In this document: positions 28,436 through 40,700 of the stretch, one piece after another
How positions within the stretch are numbered: the first letter of the stretch is position 1
How the letters are laid out: each line of letters opens with the position of its first letter
Origin: Rhizophagus clarus
Taxonomy: Eukaryota > Glomeromycota > Glomeromycetes > Glomerales > Glomeraceae
Length of the DNA stretch: 64,000 bases
NCBI GenBank assembly: GCA_015698045.1
Contig: BLAL01000014.1
Coordinates: 124,001 to 188,000, forward strand
Reading direction: 5' to 3'
Made by a program: the position numbers and the translations under genes
The notes under the pieces: model-generated
The model's database searches: none
The model's input: only the letters and a program-made list of their open reading frames with translations
What the model was told of the DNA's origin: nothing

Positions 28436-30505
28436 TTAACTACTGCCTAATAAAATTTGCAGGGCTTCATCAACAATATTCAGATTCTCAGATCGCTGTT
28501 TATCAAAAGTATGGAATATTAAGCCACATTTTTTCTTTTGAAGTTCAAACACGCGATCTTCAATTGTATTCTCAATAAAAAATCTAAAGACAGAAACTGG
28601 CCAAGTTTGACCAATTCTATAAATTCGATCTATAGCTTGATCCTCAATACTTGGATTCCACCAAGGATCCATAAGAAAACATTGATTAGCAACAGTAAGA
28701 TTCAATCCCAAAGATCCACATTTTAAACTAATTAGAAGAACCTTTATTTCCTGAAATTATTTACAGTCTCTTCTCGCTGATTACGTGACATTTTGCCATC
28801 AAATCGAACAAATTTGACATTTGCATCTTTAAATGCAATTTCAATCAAATCAAGAAAAGATGTCCATTGGTTGAAGACTACTGATTTATCATTATTTTGA
28901 TTTAAAAATTTCAATAAAGCTTCAATTTTGGAACTTATTTTAAAATTATCTAAATTTCTAATTTCTTCTTCTATTTGAATTGTTGTTAATTCAATTAATT
29001 GATTCATATTAACTGAATTTTGGCATATCAGACAAGAAAATGGTACATTTCCAAAACTAACTTTGATGCAATCTTTGTCAAATATATATTTACAAGGAGT
29101 AATTGTAGGAGTTGTTAATGGTTTAGAGCACATATAGCAACTTTTATTATTACTAACAGATATTTTCAGGGCAGCCAATCTTTCATCATTCATATTGCTA
29201 TCAGCATCATTTATTTGTCTCTTACAAAGCTCTGTGTGATTGCAAATCTGTCGTAATCTTAGGAGCATTTTCAGAAACGTTACATAATTATATTTTAAAT
29301 CGCCATTTCTTGATTCTTTCCAACTTCTAAATTGTTCTTTTATATTACTTTCCATTTTATCATAAATCTTTTTCTCATCCGTCTTAAACTTAATTTTATG
29401 AGTATAGAAATTAATAGGAGGAAGACATACTATAGGACGTCCATTGAATTTCATATCCATTGTTCTATGAAGACAAACGGCTTTTATTAAGCTTCTAAAA
29501 TTGTTACCATCTTTAAACTTTATTGTTTTGTTGTTAAATATGCTATTCCATATTTCTAGACTATCAAAAGAAGTGAATTTTAAGAATTTAATTAAAGATA
29601 TATATCATTTAATTCGTTCATAATTGGGATTCCTGTAAGAATCCATCTTCTCTTAGCATCTAAATTACATACGGCAATACTTTGTTTTGTTGTTTGTGTA
29701 CGAATAATATGTCCTTTATCCAAGATAATTCGAAGCTATTTAATGGCAAATAATCCACTCCTTTCTTCTATATTTGATTGTGCAAGAATAGCATATGTAG
29801 TAATTATTATATCGTAAGTTTTAAGAAATTCTGGATCATTAATTTAATCAATGCCATGAAAAACATAATAAGAAAGAGACCCTTTCTTAACATGCATGTT
29901 GATTTGGTCAATCTAATTTTCAAGCATACTTAAAGGAGCAACAATCAGAGTAGTTTTAGAATATGTGGAATCTAAATTGATTGTAGGTTTAGAAGCTATC
30001 AAAGCAATTATTTGTATTATCTTACCAAGACCTATATCATCAGCGAGTATTCCACCTCTAGTAAGATTAGGGCGTGTTATTGTTGCAAACTTTGCTAATG
30101 TATTAAAGTAGATATTTTTTTCGTTTGATCCTCCTTTTGAATCCAGAATTGAACTTCCTTATCAATAATTGGCTCTTTAGGGTGTTCATTTGATAACATC
30201 CAATCAAGGCCTTGCTTCTGATACAGAAGTAATTTTGTAATTAATGTTTCTGGTTGTGATGCTTCTAAGAGATTTACTAGAAATTCAGTTTCTGATTGTG
30301 ATACCGAATTCACTTTTTTTGCAATTTCAAAGTCTTTAGGAATAACTTGTAATTTTGGTAGTCCAACAACTGAACTGCTTTTGTTATTTTTATAAAATTT
30401 TTTAAGAGTATTTGATGTGTTATTATTAGAATTATTATTATTTTTATTGTTAACTCTTTTAATTCTAAATTTTGGTAGTCCTGTATTATTATTATTGGTA
30501 GACAT
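28436..30505 (-). pseudogene. RAD5/HLTF-type SNF2 helicase pseudogene
   Basis: The intact family joins a SNF2 DNA translocase to a RING ubiquitin ligase for DNA-damage tolerance or chromatin work. Visible in order on the minus strand: Asn-rich N-terminus (from 30505); KLLLYQKQGLDWML; motif I GGILADDIGLGK (30,030-30,070) followed by Ile where Thr is expected; LIVAPLSML; motif II as DKGH where DEGH is usual; LTGIPI where LTGTPI is usual; a degenerate RING (CYMC ... CLIC); and the C-terminal helicase lobe with [32 protein letters not shown] and [12 protein letters not shown], ending at 28436. The frame is broken by at least three frameshifts (near 30,125, 29,605 and 28,750) and three stops in the first lobe (29,850-29,930 and about 29,740). 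It cannot make a working enzyme. Several losses fit C-to-T/G-to-A changes. The call is sure; the exact subfamily (RAD5, RAD16 or HLTF) is not. Confidence 0.88.
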
Positions 30506-30519
30506 TTGAGATTTTATTT

Positions 30520-31150
30520 GAATGATTTATTATTTGAGAATATTCCACACGTCAAATAGGTCAAAAATCAGACTGCCGATATTTTGCTTTATTTGTCCGA
30601 TTTGTGGCTTTTTTCTGCCGATTTTATGGCGTGAAAAGCAAAAAATCAGAATTCCTTTTTTTTGATAAAAAAAAATAGGAACACCGATTTTTAAATCTCC
30701 GTACCAATTTTTACCATAAATCATCCAAAATCAGACTGCCAACGGTCAAACAACCAATGCCGTTTCTCTCAAAAAAATGCCGATTTTAAAACTGATATAC
30801 AATAATCGTTCAAATAAAAAATGACGATTTTAACACCGACATATATTAATTTTCAAATAGGAATGACAATTTTATTATCGATATAAGCAAATTTCTAATA
30901 ACCAATGCTGGTTTTTATTTTGTACTAACCAGAGTCTCTATTTTCATTTCAATTTTTAATTACATTTAATATAAACAATTATAGAATATATTATTTATAT
31001 ATAAATTTTTTTATTATTTATTACTACTATATTATTACCATATCAATACTACATATTATTGCTATATTATTGTTATTATTACTATATTATTGTTATTATT
31101 ACTAATATTATTGTTATTATTACTAATATTATACGATTATTTATGTATAA
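30520..31150. repeat. CCGATTTT-rich repeat and (ATT)n microsatellite
   Basis: 30,540-30,910 has many CCGATTTT / AAAATCGG-type motifs and a GTCAAATAGGTCAAAAATCAG end. The latter resembles, in inverted orientation, the sequence at about 48,505-48,535, so both are probably copies of one non-autonomous element family. 31,015-31,140 is a TATTATTGTTATTATTACTA microsatellite. No gene is visible. Confidence 0.5.
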
Positions 31151-31159
31151 ATGTATTAC

Positions 31160-33505
31160 CTAATAACAAGAAAATATTGAACGCTTCCTAGTCTTTGACG
31201 AATGCTTGCTAGTATTTGATGAAGTTGACGTTGTACTTCCTTTCTTAATACTATCTGGCACAAATAAGTAAAAAGGTCCATCCAAACTATTCTTTCTAGC
31301 ATTAACAACATCATTGTTATTACCGTTGTCATCCTTTTCGATATTGATATCGTTATCATTATCTTTATTACTACCACCAACATCGTTATCGTTATCTTTA
31401 TTACCATCACCAACATCGTTATCGTTATCTTTATTATCACCACCAACATCGTTATCGTCATCATTATCACCACCAACATTGCCATCGTTATCACCACTAC
31501 CGACATTGTTATTGCCATCGTTTAGTTCGTCATTATCATCCTCATCGTCATCATCTTCGTCTGATTCTTGTGCAACCCACCTTGAGGAAATCCACCAGCC
31601 CGGCATATCTTCATTGGGCTTACTTTTATTATCAACAATATCATCCGAGCGGTAACGTTTACGACTTAATCCTGTTCTGATACTTATCCCGATTTCTTCT
31701 GCCCAGGATAAGATTTGTTTAATCTATAAAAATTTGTAGTTTATTATGTATAAATATTATATTAATTAATTAACTTCACAACTTTACATACCCTAGACGA
31801 TCGCCACTTTTTATCATATACTTTTATTATTGAATTGGTGCTGGCTAATCGTTTTGATCTTATTTTTTTATCACGTTCTTCTTTCGCCAATTCTTCATCA
31901 TCTGATAACCATTCATCTGAATGAAGATCTGACGTATTTAACGCCTTCTCGCAATCTTTCATATAGGATTTTCAAGTCAAATTCTCAGGATGGCATTCAT
32001 ATAAAAGGTTATCTCGTATCGATATCATATGTTGCAATCCTCTTCTGCGTCGAGACATCTTCTAATGAAGTACAGTAAATTAAAATCAATTAATTGTGTA
32101 CGTTTTATTTCGAATAATTAAAATTTATACCTGCTCCCTTCTTGAATTCATATGTTGCCTTCTAATGTGCTCTTCCGCTCTATCTTCTTGTTTCAATTTC
32201 CACATCTCTCAGCGTGATTTATATAATTGTTTAATGATTTTTAATATCTCTACATCATATGCTTGAATGGAAGGGTTCATTGCAGATTTTACTGCCGGCA
32301 AAAGCTTCTTGTTTATCGCTTTTTTCTGATTGCTGTAAGTTTTAGATATGTCGAATTAAAGCGATGGATTTATATTATTTAAAATATGGACCACTTCATC
32401 CTAGTTATTAATAAAAGATCATTAAAATGATCAAATATCAATTTATATTTAATAAAGATAAATTTTTAATAAAGATGTATATTTACGTGAAGTGTCTTCT
32501 TATAATTTTTTGACATGGGTCCTAATTCACGTTTTTGTTCCTTACTCATAAAAACAGGCGACAACATTTTATTAGAATTAGTACCCTTAGATAGATTTTC
32601 TAAATGTTGCGTGAGATTTGAGATTGCACCTTTCAAATCCTGGATTTCCTTACTTTTAGCGTCACCTATTAAAAGTCAGTAATTAATATAAATCATTTTA
32701 GCACGAAAATTTTTACATTTAAGCCAGAATAAGCATGTGAGAGCAGCAATACCGCTATTTGGGTCTGGAGCAGTTGAACTTAATGTTGAAGACATATGAG
32801 ATGATGTTCCTATAATTTTTAATATTAAATCGGTATAAGTCATATGAAATATAATTAACACTAATTTAAAATAATATTACTTTTCGTTAATGATCTCCCT
32901 CTGTTTTGTGGGGATGAATCCGAAGAAGAGAGGATTATCATTTGATTATTAGGAACATAATGGGATCGATGATGAAAATTGCGAGATCGAGGACGGTATC
33001 CAGGAAAACGAGAACGAGAATGGGATTGGGAACGATTATGAGAACGTCGAGATTGGAAACGATTATGCGAACGTCGAGATTGAGAACGATGATGCGAACG
33101 TCAGGATTGGGAACGATAATGCGAATGTTGAGATTGGGAACGATTATGCGAACGTCGAGATTGAGAATGATGATGCGAACGTCAGGATTGGGAACGATGA
33201 TACGAATGTTGAGATTGGGAATAATTATGCGAACGTCAAGATTAGGAACGATGATGCGAACATTGGGATTGGGAATGATGATACGAATGTCGAGATTGGG
33301 AACGATGATAAGGACGTCGGGATTGGGAACGATGATGCAAATATTTTGGTTGGAAACGATTATGCGAATGTCTTGATTGGGAACGATGATAAGGATGTTG
33401 ACGACGATGGGAATGGGAATCTGATTCTTGTTGAGATCTATTATGATGAGGAACAGAGACATCCTGAGAGATCAGATTTAAATTTAAAGATTTGTATTTT
33501 TTCAT
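31160..33505 (-). pseudogene. Six-exon gene with SR-like repeats and acidic tail, broken
   Basis: I do not recognise the family. Start ATG at 33505; exon 1 runs to 32881 and encodes about fifteen 9-residue repeats of the type SQSRRSHNR. Later exons follow clean GT/AG junctions: about 32809-32738; about 32668-32489; about 32403-32132; about 32058-31791; about 31724-31160. They encode a charged helical region with RAEEHIRRQHMNSRREQ, then DEWLSDDEELAKEERDKK, then WWISSRWVAQESDED. An Asp/Asn/Gly-rich tail and a Ser/Lys-rich end close the protein. Several in-frame stops break it (in exon 1 near 33,101, 33,182 and 33,235, and in exons 4 and 5). Most are TGA where neighbouring repeats keep CGA. SR-type repeats suggest a nuclear or RNA/DNA-linked role in the intact relative. 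Its position near a tnp2 transposase suggests it could be element-borne; that is inference. Confidence 0.6.
32990..33425 (-). repeat. 27-bp coding repeat (about 15 copies)
   Basis: On the + strand the unit reads GAACGTCGAGATTGGGAACG plus ATGATGC. It translates on the minus strand to nine residues rich in Arg, Ser, Gln and His. Copies alternate between forms (ATGATGC, TTATGCG, ATACGAA), showing amplification in blocks. Two copies share the same pair of changes that make TGA, so one mutated unit was later duplicated. Confidence 0.9.
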
Positions 33506-33739
33506 TATGGTATTATTAAAGATCGAACAAGAAATAAAAGTCTCTTATATACATATTTGAAATCATCTGATTATTAGCCTCGTTAATCACCTAATTAAAA
33601 TGAACAATAAAAATATTAATTAATTATACTATATCGCTATCAACCAATCAATAATCAATTAATTAAAATATATCATTAATCTATATATATTAATAAATGA
33701 TATCATATTCAAAATTATACTTACAGAAGTAAGTTTTTC

Positions 33740-34115
33740 CGAAAAGTGATGTGAACGAAAAGTGATAAATACTGTTGAAGTTGTATGTGATGTGAACGAA
33801 AAAATGATAAAAAATATTGTCGAAGTTCAAGTTGTATGTGATGTGATGTGAACGAAAAAGCGATAAAATATATTGTCAAAGCTGTTTGTGACGTGACAAA
33901 AAAGCGATAAAAAATATTTTGAAGCTGTTTGTGATGTGAATGAAAAAGCGATAAAAAAATATTGTCAAAGCTGTTTGTGATGTGAACGAAAAAATGATAA
34001 AAAAGTTGTTTGTGATGTGAACGAAAAGTGATAAAGATATTGTCGAAGCTGTTGTGATATGAACGAAAAGCAATATAAATATCGTCAAATATTTAACGAA
34101 AAGCAACAACGAAAA
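33740..34115. repeat. 45-bp minisatellite, about eight copies
   Basis: The unit contains GCTGTTTGTGATGTGAACGA, AAAAGCGATAAAAAATATTG and TCAAA. It lies immediately 5' of the minus-strand SR-repeat gene, where its promoter would be. Confidence 0.88.
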
Positions 34116-34190
34116 TTTATTACATCATACTAAACGTGAAGAAAAGAAAACGTGGAAAAAGAAAGAAAGTGAAAGAAAGCGTGGGGAAAA

Positions 34191-35065
34191 TAAGGATGGT
34201 GCCGCAAATAAGCAATTGCGGAATAATTGCGATTTACGGTATTGCGGAACATTGCGGATTTTTAAACCTAAATATCCGCAATTCCGCAATCCGCAATTGT
34301 CCGCAATTCCGCAAATATTCCGCAATTCCGCAAAGTACCGCAATTCAATTGCGGAATAATTGCGGAATTGCGGCACATTTGCGGAATTGCGATACATTTG
34401 CGGAATTGCAATTTCGCTAAAGCAATCCAAAAAAACGTTGTGAAACGTTTTTTTTAATTAAAATATACTTTGAAAAAACGTTTCGCATCGTTTTTTCTTT
34501 AAATTAATTAAAAAAACGTTGCGAAACGTTTTTTTTAATTAAATATACTTTGAAAAAACGTTTCGCAACGTTTTTTCTTTAAATTAATTAAAAAACGTTG
34601 CGAAACGTTTTTTTTTAATTAAATATACTTTGAAAAAACATTTCGCAATGTTTTTTCGTTAAATTAATTAAAAAAACGTTGCGAAACGCTTTTTATTAAT
34701 TAAAATACTTTGAAAAAACGTTTCGCAACGTTTTTTCTTTAAATTAATTAAAAAAATGTTGCGAAATGTTTTTTATTAATTAAAATACTTTGAAAAAACG
34801 TTTCGCAACGTTTTTTCGTTAAATTAATTAAAAAAACGTTGCGAAACGTTTTTTTTAATTAAAATACTTTGAAAAAACGTTTTGCAACGTTTTTTCGTTA
34901 AATTAATTAAAAAAAACGTTGCGTAAACATTTTTTTTATTAAATCGGTTCGGTAAACTGCCAAAACCAATCAGATGAATTGCGGAATTGCGGTTCACTAA
35001 CCGCAATTCAACTCCAAAATCCGCAATATTGCGGATTTGATAAATCAATTGCGGCACCATCCTTA
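34191..35065. mobile_element. Non-autonomous hAT-like element 3 (875 bp) with 8-bp target duplication
   Basis: The ends are perfect 17-bp inverted repeats, TAAGGATGGTGCCGCAA. They are bordered by perfect 8-bp direct repeats, GGGGAAAA, at 34183-34190 and 35066-35073. Subterminal blocks are packed with ATTGCGGAAT motifs in both orientations. The core (34,436-34,935) is a tandem array of palindromic AACGTTGCGAAACGTT / AACGTTTCGCAACGTT pairs. No protein is encoded. The ends and subterminal motifs closely resemble those of the element at 24106-25645, so they are sister families. The perfect TIR and duplication suggest a fairly recent insertion. Confidence 0.93.
34436..34935. repeat. Palindromic tandem array in hAT-like element 3
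   Basis: About five units of about 95 bp. Each has ACGTTGCGAAACGTTTTTT and, about 35 bp further on, its inverted form ACGTTTCGCAACGTTTTTT, joined by TTAATTAAA and ATACTTTGAA. Every unit can fold into a long hairpin. Confidence 0.93.
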
Positions 35066-35388
35066 GGGGAAAAGAAAGAAAGCGTGGGGAACATACACAA
35101 ATATACCATGTTCTCACGGGAAAATTTCAAATTAGGCATTCTGGCGCGTCCTTGCAATTATGCATCTCTAGCATCTTTATTCACGTGATAATAACAAACT
35201 GCGCCCAACGTATTAAATCATATACGCTGATCTATACCCTAACCCTAATTTTTTGCTAGATATAACTTTGGTGGTAGTATTATCATAAAAAGGAAGTGGC
35301 GCACATGTTGAGTGTTATATTAGGATTTAGGATGTAATCCTTCAATGTTTCTTGTGAAAAAAAAAACAATTTTTCTTATTTTATCAAA

Positions 35389-35886
35389 ATGGTTCATAAA
35401 AGAAGTGAAAATAAATTACAGGAGCGAAAAGATAAATCCTTTTCAAAAAGAAAAAAGGTGAGTGAACACTTGAACTGCCTAGAGTGGTTACTTGGTCTGC
35501 CTGTAGTTTTTCAGATCTTTTTAGATAGATAATTTTTTATAATTTTTCTTTCTTATATATTGTTTTTATTTTTACTTTTTTTGGAGGGTTTTTTTATAAA
35601 GACTTTGTTATGGATTATTGTATTCGGTTGTATATCTGGTTTCTAATTCAAAAAATTGGTTTAGATTGATAAAACAGTTGAAAATAAAAATAAAGGTATA
35701 AATTTCAATAAATTACTTAATTTTATTCTTAATTTACTATTATTAACATTTATTTTAGAAATTACACGTCTAAAACAACAAAAATCACTTGCTGTTGATT
35801 TATATCAACAAAAATTAAAACAAATAATAGACGTAGGAAAAAAATTAGATAATGAAATTAATAGATGGCAAAAATATAGAAAATAA
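35389..35886 (+). CDS. Small basic coiled-coil protein (three exons, intact)
   Basis: The proposed protein has 75 aa. Exons 35389-35457, 35665-35695 and 35759-35886 are joined by GTGAGT...TTTAG and GTATAA...TTTAG introns with consistent phases. The N-terminal third is Lys/Arg-rich (KRSENKLQERKDKSF) and could bind nucleic acid or act as a nuclear signal. The rest is predicted helical coiled coil (RLKQQKSLAVDLYQQKLKQI). I do not recognise the family. Its layout, a basic head then a coiled coil, matches the gene at 55747-56142, which also sits beside a transposase, but the sequences are not obviously alike. No stop or frameshift is seen. It could be a transposon accessory gene or a host orphan gene. 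Confidence 0.6.
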
Positions 35887-36231
35887 ATAAATTTAAATTT
35901 CTTTTAACCAATTTTTGTTCGATTTTATTCGAGCGAATAAATAAAGCATCATATTTTAATATCTTTACTTTTTTATTACTAATTTGGTACTTGATCGCAA
36001 CAAATTTTTTTTTGAATATAGCTCTCAGGATGCACGACGTGGATATTAGTACCAATTCGCATCCCAAAAAATGATTAATGTCCCAACGTTATCAATTATC
36101 ACAAAATTTGAAAATTAAGTTTGATAAAATATATTATATTTTTATTATAATAGAATTATTTTATATGTGTGAAATCTTGCAAAAAAAAAGAAAAATAAGA
36201 TAAAAATAATAATTAATAAAAAAAAATAAAT

Positions 36232-36912
36232 TTAACGATTATTTCTTAAAAGAGAGCGATATCGTTTACGATGTCTACAATAATCTCTCGAACGAGAACG
36301 AGAACGAGAATGTGATCGTTGCCTACGATGATCTCTTGAATGAGATCGAGATCAAGAATATGATCGTCTACGACAATTCCTTGAAATAGAACGAGAACTA
36401 TTTCGTCTATGATGACGAGATTGAGATCTACCTCGTCTATTACTCCGTCTACTACGCCTATTTTTTCTATATCTTCTATAAGCGTACCTAAAACGATCTA
36501 AAATAAATGAATAACTAATTTTATAAAAATTTAATTAAATATAAATATAGTCACCACTTCGAAGCCAAAATTCGTCACTAAGTTCATCATAAAATTTACA
36601 ATCGTGCCAATTTGGACTTCTTAATTCATATCCATCAGCATCTGGATCTCTACTTAGCAGCCTTTTTAAATTTTCGTAGCTGCATTTTAGAGAGTACCAT
36701 TTCACTTGGCACTGTCTAGCCGATATTTCATATTGATGGTGATGACGGATATAATTAGCAATTCGAATTCAAAGGTCTGAATGGTTAGTATTATCTTCGA
36801 ACAGCTGATGGTGTCTTCGTCTTTGTTCGATTAATGTTAACGCAATATCATCAGGCCACTCTGCAACTGGTTCATGCGGATTTAGTACTTGGATTACTTG
36901 ATTATTTGCCAT
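36232..36912 (-). pseudogene. Myb/SANT-like DNA-binding protein with SR-rich tail (two in-frame stops)
   Basis: Exon 1 (36912-36555) starts MANNQVIQVLNPHEPVAEWP. It continues as a trihelix/Myb-SANT-like domain: EWPDDIALTLIEQRR, RQCQVKWYSLKCSYENLKR, then NWHDCKFYDELSDEFW. Exon 2 (36497-36232) encodes an Arg/Ser-rich tail with SRSRSRSR. The intron (GTGACT...TTTTAG) keeps the frame. One TGA (36769-36771) replaces what is probably a conserved Trp in the domain. Another TGA lies in the SR tail where CGA is the likely ancestor. Such Myb/SANT-like proteins in fungi and plants accompany several DNA transposon families as DNA-binding partners. Here it lies between a coiled-coil gene and a tnp2 transposase on the opposite strand. 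If readthrough or an error in sequence explains the stops it could still be a gene. Confidence 0.62.
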
Positions 36913-37316
36913 TTTTTTTTTTTTAATAAAAATGTTGTTAGAATGGTAAGAAAGTTTTAGAATGGGTATTTAAATATATTTCGCAAATATAACTACATAA
37001 TCAATTAATGATAAATTGTCCTTTTATTCCTTGTAATCAGTGATGTATGTAAATTGGATACGTGCAGCGTACATATTCTTAATTCTTTGCAAATTTATGC
37101 ATTTTTCTTAATAGTGCTATTCTTGCATATAAAGCGCGTATGAATTGATGGGCTGCGTTAATGATTTTTATGGATAATGTGCGCTTTATACGTATAATAA
37201 TTTTTTGAATTACTGAATGTAATGTAATATTTAATTTTATACAATTGTGATTTTCAGAAAAATTTTTCAATGGCAATAAAATCTGTGTTACAATTTTGCA
37301 TAATTAAATATTAATC

Positions 37317-37362
37317 CGCTTTTAATTCGCTTTTAATTCGCTTTTAATTCGCTTTTAATCAC
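37317..37362. repeat. 15-bp repeat, four copies
   Basis: Short direct repeats of CGCTTTTAATT upstream of the transposase gene. This is possibly a binding array, but nothing else supports that. Confidence 0.7.
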
Positions 37363-37716
37363 GAGTTAATTAGTAGATCTTTTTAATTGTATATCTGCCG
37401 TACAAACTTATTTTTTTAACGCGTAAAAAGATTTTGTTAGTTGTTACTTCAATGTCGAACTCTAAGCAGCAAAGACTTTGTGAACATGAAAATTACCCTA
37501 CTTCGCCTGAAATAATATATTACGGTGACCGAAAATTTTTTTTTTTAGGTGCGTTTGCTAAATTTTTTTTTTACTAATTAAAATTGTATAACGTTAATCA
37601 AAATCATTATACCCAATTTTAACAATTAGCCGATATGCATGTAATTGTGTTATAATTTGATTGGTTGTAATGTATTTAACTTATTAAAAAAAAATTTTCC
37701 TAAATTAAAAAAAAAA

Positions 37717-40700
37717 ATGTTCAACTCTCAAGCTATTGCCAAATCCGATAGAAGCATAACCGACTTGACCACAAGGACAAGAACTAAAGTACACTGCTTC
37801 TGTAAAGAATGTAATGGAAAGTTGGTGGATCCAAGAACGAAAGCTTCGCATAAGTTAAAATATAATAAATCATATGCGAATAATATTTTTAGTGACAATC
37901 AAGAAGCTGGGCCTTCTAATATTAGGCCAAATGTTGACGATAATTATGCAATGGAGTATGAGCCATTGCTCGAGATGATCCCTTCTAATGCAAAGCAATC
38001 TGATGCTGTCAATAATAAAGCAATGGAGTGTGAGCCGTTACCCGATATACATGAATTGGCAAAATACAAGTCGTTAAAAAAAGGAAAATTATCTAATTTG
38101 GTTCTTGAAAATTTAATACCAGATAACGAAAGAGATATGAATAATGATCAAGATAGAGATTCTGAAGACTATGACGACGAAAATAGAGATTCTAAAAGTT
38201 ATGAAGATGATAACAAAGATGGAGTTTCCAGAGGCTCTGAAGACGATGAAGAATATGGAGATTCTGAAAACTTTGATGATGATGATGAGGAAGAAGTCAA
38301 TTTTGCGTCAAAAGATTTTGACGATGGTGAACTAAAACTTCCCAATATCGTCAATGGTAATTATGTCTGGATTATCTTATGGATATTACAATATCAACAA
38401 CGATATAAACTTTCCAATGTTGCAATAGATTCTTTATTTAAATTTATAAGATTTTTTCTTATAATGATCGATGAAAATAAATTTTCAGCTTTTCCTTCCT
38501 CCCTATACGTAGCCAAAAAAATATTGGGAATATCAACAAATATTATTAAATACGCTGCATGCAATAAATGCCACAAATTGCATGACATAAAAGAAATATT
38601 AAACAAGACAGAAATTCCAATGTGTAATTTTATAAACTATCCAAATCATAGCAAGGAAAGATTTTGACAAAAATGTAATAACCCTCTAGTCAGAAAAATA
38701 GATAGTAATAGAGATAATGGTAATAATCCAATTTACCGTCTGATAATGACATTTCCGTTAATTAACATTAGACACCAACTAATCCTATTTTTCGGTCGCA
38801 AAAATTTTGAGATCACATGTCGAAAGTGAGCAGAAAGACAAAACGAAACTGAAACCTTATTCGATATCTATGATGGTAATGTTTGGAAAAATTTTACAGA
38901 TGATAGTGAAGAACCATTTTTTACAAAAGAATCTACCGATACTCATATCGGATTAATGCTAAATTTGGATTGGTTCCAGCCATTTATAAATTCGCAATAT
39001 TCTGTTGGTGTTGTTTATGCCGTTATATGTAATTTACCCTGAAGCGAACGCTTCAAACCCCATAACATTCTCACATTAGCAGTTATATCCAGTCCTAAAG
39101 AGCCAAAGCTACATGAAATAAACAATTACTTATATCCGATTATAAGTCAGCTAAATCAGGTATGGGAAGGATATCATATACAAACCTACAAAAACAACAA
39201 CGGTCATTTTATCCGTGGTGCGATCATAGGTTGTGCCAGTGACGTTCCTGCTACCCGAAAATTATGTGGATTTATATCAGCTCGCATCGCATGTTATCGA
39301 TGCTATAAATCTGCAAACTTGGTAAACAATCAACCCAATTTTGGGGGGTTTGAAGACATTGACGACTGGTTTGTTGAGAGAGATATTGATGTAATAAGGA
39401 AAAAAGCAAGTGAATGGAAGAAATGCGCAACTGAAGAGTCGCGAAAAGCCCATATCTCCCGGTATCATGTTCGTTGGTCGGAGATATACCAATTGCCTTA
39501 TTTTAATCCTGTGCGCTTTTGTGTAGTTGATCCCATGCACTGTCTTTTTCTTGGGGTAGCGAAGTGGATTGTAATGAAGCTCTGGATCGGTGAAGGTATA
39601 TTAAATGACGAAAAACTCAAAATAATGCAAGAGCGAGCTGACATGATAAAGTTTCCAAGTGACCTTGGTTATCGTCCCGTTAGAATAGCAACTGGTGATA
39701 GTTTTTCAAATTTTACAGCGGATATGTGGAAAATGTTTATTCTAATTTTTGCTATACCTATCACATGGAGCTTCTTGGGAGAGATCGATCAAAAAATCCT
39801 TGCTTATTTTGTGTGTGCTTGCAAGGTTCTAACAAGTCGTGCACTACAAAAAAGTGAATTAGATGAAGCGTTTACAAAGTTACTCAAGATGAACAAATTA
39901 ATCGAAAAAAAATACGGACAAGAAAAATAAGCCCAAACCTTCATTTATGTCTTCACATATGTGAATGCACTTTCGATTATAAACCTTTATCCTCATTTTG
40001 GTGTTTTAGCTTCGAAAGAATGAACAGAATTCTTGGTATGTATTTAATTTTACTGATTTGAAATCACATTATCTTAAATTATAATAATAATTCGACCAAT
40101 TTATTTAGGATCGTATAAAAATAGCAAGCATAACATTGAAACTGAATTAATAAAAATCATGATCGAAAATTCCTTCCTCGACTATTTTCTTACGAATTGC
40201 GATGATAATATTTTAAATACCATTTTGGACATTATAAAACCTAGAAAATCTGCTGGCAGCCTTGCTGCACTTGACAACTTTACAAGCGACGAGTATCAAA
40301 ATTTTCTGAGGTTTTCGCTTATTGAGGATGAATCGGCTTATGGAACAGAACGTTTTCCCAGGTTGTTAATGAAACCATGCAAAGAAACTTGTCTCCCAAA
40401 CTACATCTTGGACCTACTAGTAGAATTTTATGATAGTTTGTATGAAGAAAATTTCGTCCCTATTTATTCTATAACAGTTCCAAATAACGATATTGTTGTA
40501 AACTATAAAATTATACAATACGGTAGACTAAGAATCGGGGTAGACATCTATGGTTCTGTTCAGGCAGCTCACCATGAAAAATCTTCGTATATATTAGCTC
40601 GATTTGTACAAGAAGATGGATCAATCGATATATACCCCAGTCAAGTTCAATTTTATTTTGAACATACTATTTATTTAAAAAATTCACGATCATTAACTCA

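Noticed and set aside
31156-31655. Overlapping open frames on both strands across the GAT/ATC repeats
   Set aside because: They are shadows of the Asp/Asn-rich tail of the minus-strand gene; only the acidic frame joins upstream exons in phase.
34125-34430. Open frames on both strands across ATTGCGGAAT motifs
   Set aside because: Again subterminal repeat sequence of a hAT-like element, not a gene.
35226-35250. CCCTAACCCTAA, a telomere-like pair
   Set aside because: Only two repeats, so chance is enough; there is no sign of a chromosome end or fusion.
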